Positions 60,901 through 64,000 of a stretch of DNA of 64,000 nucleotides are shown here, piece after piece. Source of the stretch: Haberlea rhodopensis (lineage: Eukaryota > Streptophyta > Magnoliopsida > Lamiales > Gesneriaceae); assembly GCA_907163345.1 (NCBI GenBank), contig CAJQUN010000154.1, positions 434,001-498,000 of the forward strand. The letters run 5' to 3'. The number at the start of each line of letters is the position of its first letter. Position 1 is the first letter of the stretch. Made by a program: the position numbers and the translations under genes. The notes under the pieces are model-generated. The model did no database searches. It worked only from the letters and a program-made list of their open reading frames with translations, and was not told where the DNA came from.

Positions 60901-63900
60901 AGCTCCCTTTAATCATGAGTCTACGTGTTATCTAATGTTTCTCATCATTTCTTGAGATGTCTTCATATTGGCACGTCAAAAAAATTAGATAATAAAACAA
61001 ATTAAATCTACTATTTTCCATCTAATGAATACTAAGCGTAGAAACTAATACATGGAATACTCACTTGATTGTTGAATATTAGAGTTTAGTTTCCATATAA
61101 GACACTTAGCAGATAGGGAAAAATCAAGCGATTTTTGACAAAGAACACTTTTATCGCAGGTCATGTACAAAAGACTTCGTTAGCTTAAATTAGAAGAGGC
61201 AGAATATACACCTGGGACCACCACAGAAGAAACCTAACAATAAGCCAATCAGAGTTCTCAATCCAGCGACGCAACATTGGGAAAACAAAGAACATTGCTG
61301 CCAATAAATTTGGTAGCAGGTATACAGCCACCACCATGATATATAAAGGAGGCACACCATTAATTTTATCAAGGAATGAGAGGACATCCTTGATTTTTCC
61401 AAATGAAAATGAATTGTTTTGGTGCATATAGCACATGGGAAGGATTATGGACCATGCAAGGCTGATAATTATCTTGAGAATATTCCTTGAGACATGCGTA
61501 AACTTCCATCGAAGATACCCCGGAAAGTTCAAAATGAGGTCCAGCATACCTAAAAGCAATTTCATCGACTTTCAATCAAATGAGATAAAATTCTAGACCC
61601 AAATTCAAATTTAAATGAGTTTGTTTGAAAACATGAACGGAAAAATAATTTCATATTTAAAGTTTAATCCTGGACGTCACTCTGCTAGAAAAATAAGAAC
61701 TACATACTCTGAAGGAAGCGAAGAAAGGCTGCTGTGATGAAAATACTGGACATTTTATATAAGAAATTTTTCTGGAAGATATCAAACACGGGGACATTAC
61801 TCCATGAAACGATGATCATGATCTGCATTTTAACATTTTTAAACTTTAGCACAGACACCCCAAGTAGTGAAGAAAACCAGGATGAATCGATTTTATCACT
61901 TTTCATGAGATACCTGCAGACAAAGAATGAGGAACGTCCAGAGACGATCAAAACTTCGAAAAATATGCCAAAATGACCGGGTTTCAGCAAAGAAAGATTT
62001 TCCCAATTTTCCTGGCTTTCTCTGAGAAGCTCGTTTTCCCTGAGATACAAATAATGTAATGCTAAGAAATCAAGAAGCAATAAATGCAGCTCAATGAGGT
62101 AAGCAACCCAAATAAGCTTGATCTTACCTGCGGTACCTCTCGTATTGATTTGAAAAACTCACCATCATCATGCATAGGCCAACCCAAAGAAAAACAATCC
62201 GACGACCTATAAAAGTTTACCATATTATACAAGCAGAAAGAATGAAGTTGATCTGCATCATAAAATATCATCTTTTATTTCACTTTTTACCAGAAATACT
62301 CATTCAGATCATCATAATTGCACCAAGCTGAGTGGGGGGCTTTCCCATTTTTTGCTTTCTTGGATTCCTATTGCACAATTAACACCATTATCTCTGAAGC
62401 AAAAAGAATAAGCTATCTTTAAGTATTGAGCTGTGCAATATGGTACCTTTTCAATCACTCGATAAATGGGGGTTATAACTTTTCGTAAAAAAGATTCTTC
62501 ATCCCCACCATAAGAGGGCTTGATGTTTTCTCCAGTAACAATGCTAACATTTCCAGCTAAGAGTCCATGCAGTTCATACGCCATCTGAACATGAATTCAT
62601 AAATTAAAAATATGCTGTTGTAAAATCAAGTACATATAACTCCTTCATCCAATGGATCTGATATTCCTCTGATAAACATCCAGTCGATTCTCTTACAATG
62701 ATTTACAAACATTAAAAACGAAAAAACAAACCACTCACATTATGAAAAATGTAGCATAGACACTCTGGCATGAATCGCAAGTTAGCTGCTTCACCCCAGA
62801 TAAGAAGATAAAGGCCCATGTAAAGTATCTTCCTCTGTTGCACTTCCTGCTGCCCTTGAGGGAGCCTATGAACATTAAGGTGAAAATATTAATTATCAAC
62901 CATCAGGCCAATCCATGAATTTTATTGGTCATATTGAAAGTATACCACAAAACCCCATCATCTCACCTTAAACTGTGCTTTCTCCCCAAGTATTTACACC
63001 ATGTCTTGTAGTTCTTGAAGAGCTTGTTGAGGAGAGCATCCACGGCTCGATTGTCAAGCTAAGGAAAAAATTGATACAGGTTACATATGCTGCCTAAATT
63101 TGATTACATCCATCCACAAAAGAGATATTAGAAGTAAAAACCAATATTACATCCAGCTTATGTGTCAAAAACAAATATAATAAGGCTAGTAATAAAAAAC
63201 ATACTTCGATAGAGTTGATTGACAGAAGTAAACATGTGATGCTTATTTTTTATGAAAACAGAGGTCCAAAGTGAACCTAATAGATATTGAGATGCATCAT
63301 ATATCATATGCGCCTGGTACATACCATAAATACCCTAGATTCTAATGTATCTAAGAACAAATCAGAGGGGAGACATACTATGTTTTGCGGTTCGGGCTTG
63401 GGGATTAGCCTTATATGAATATTTGCGAGCAACAAAATCAAATGCTCCCTCTGGTTCCTGATATTGTCCCTCTGCATATAGAATCCAGTGTACGAAAATT
63501 GTTATATAAAAGTATGAATCGACTATCTCGTTCTTTGACATAACAATCAACAAAACATGCCTGAAACCCAAACATGGCTCGCAGCCAATCGAGGAGGTCC
63601 AACTCCCCCTTTCTTTGTTTTTGCTGCTCAAATGAGGATGGCCAAGTTAAGCCATTAGTATTCCGTAAGGCAGCCACAGAAGCTTTAACCTGCCAGCATT
63701 AAAGAGTTGAAATGTCTTAATAAAAATTTGTACTCGCTACATATGTTAAAAAATGAATACGCATGTCAGCACTCAGATTGTAAGAACAAATCACCTCTTC
63801 TAGCTGCATTATGGATTGTGATGCACCAGCAGAATCCAGGGGGAGAATGTTATATGGAACATAGATTTCCTTCTTTGCCTGGACATCATTAGCTGCAGCC

Positions 63901-63905
63901 ATAAT
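51952..63905 (-). CDS. CALS5: Callose synthase, CALS5/GSL2-like, 5'-truncated by the window
   Basis: Plasma-membrane (1,3)-beta-glucan synthase using UDP-glucose; CALS5 builds the callose wall around pollen mother cells. 37 exons in order: 63905-63795, 63689-63561, 63471-63379, 63058-62967, 62865-62739, 62584-62447, 62367-62291, 62206-62128, 62039-61914, 61822-61708, 61549-61212, 60223-60171, 60093-60033, 59947-59866, 59793-59744, 59612-59526, 58987-58865, 58773-58679, 58569-58485, 58424-58264, 57891-57768, 57676-57582, 57462-57363, 57285-57134, 56651-56542, 56429-56307, 56232-56164, 55906-55684, 55588-55477, 55389-55270, 55193-55078, 54997-54914, 54637-54525, 54459-54230, 53682-52885, 52507-52457, 52368-51952. 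They sum to 5259 bases, exactly 1753 codons with stop. FKS1-type domain in exons 4-6, a membrane block in exons 9-16, the cytosolic glucan-synthase domain, then a second membrane block. SAGASQSIMQLEE and GENIKPSYGGDEE favour CALS5. About 180-200 N-terminal residues lie outside the window. Confidence 0.92.
60224..61211 (-). other. Large intron of the callose synthase gene
   Basis: At 988 bp this is much longer than most introns of the gene (about 80-300 bp). It splits the sequence between WWSQ and PRIYIGRG. It is AT-rich with no ORF or recognisable repeat. Confidence 0.75.
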
Positions 63906-64000
63906 CTGTTCAATTTACAGAATCAATTTCTACTCAAATGTCATCAAGAAGGTGTTGCTAGAATCAAATACATGTTAATTAGTCAATTTAAAAACCAACC

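Overview
This is a plant nuclear genome window, most likely from a eudicot. Host genes carry spliceosomal introns, the spacers are very AT-rich, and plant-specific families dominate: pectin methylesterase, NAC factor, callose synthase, plant mobile domain, MULE, Athila-like elements and a plant pararetrovirus. Species cannot be named from sequence alone; an asterid is only a guess. The composition is three host genes at the edges and about 40 kb of nested mobile DNA between them.

Region by region. (1) 1-6.4 kb: AT-rich spacer, then a two-exon PME51-like pectinesterase on the minus strand, a TA microsatellite in its upstream region and a fold-back AT-rich repeat. (2) 6431-28378: a Mutator-like (MULE) element with long inverted ends, flanked by a perfect 9-bp target duplication (CTCTATTTG). 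It carries a broken plant-mobile-domain (PMD) gene and, convergent to it, a transposase gene without a visible catalytic core. A Ty1/copia element (10015-26745) sits inside that transposase gene, and a pol-less Athila-like Ty3/gypsy element (10815-18752) sits inside the copia 5' LTR. Target duplications support each step, so the order of arrival is MULE, copia, gypsy. (3) 28.4-31.4 kb: spacer with an LTR-element relic. (4) 31361-45718: two ends of a Tourist-like MITE (TAA duplication) whose AT-rich minisatellite core has taken in a gag-only LTR element (31893-37015) and an endogenous florendovirus-like pararetrovirus (37732-45327). The viral copy is a complete circle opened inside its second ORF: both pieces of that ORF lie at opposite ends of the insert and share a 19-bp overlap, giving a unit of 7577 bp. 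(5) 45.7-51 kb: an intact NAC082-like transcription factor gene with a candidate regulatory uORF. (6) 51952 to the window end: 37 exons of a CALS5-like callose synthase, in a perfect reading frame (1753 codons including stop), with the 5' end outside the window.

How the parts relate. The host genes share cell-wall themes (pectin, callose) but nothing suggests co-regulation; NAC and callose synthase are tail to tail. All three look intact, whereas nearly all large mobile-element reading frames are broken (the 410-aa ORF of the gypsy element is the exception). A recurring oddity is that two unrelated LTR families carry dense arrays of short self-complementary motifs (CTCGATCGATCGAG; ATCGCCTCAGGCGAT) just upstream of their TATA boxes.
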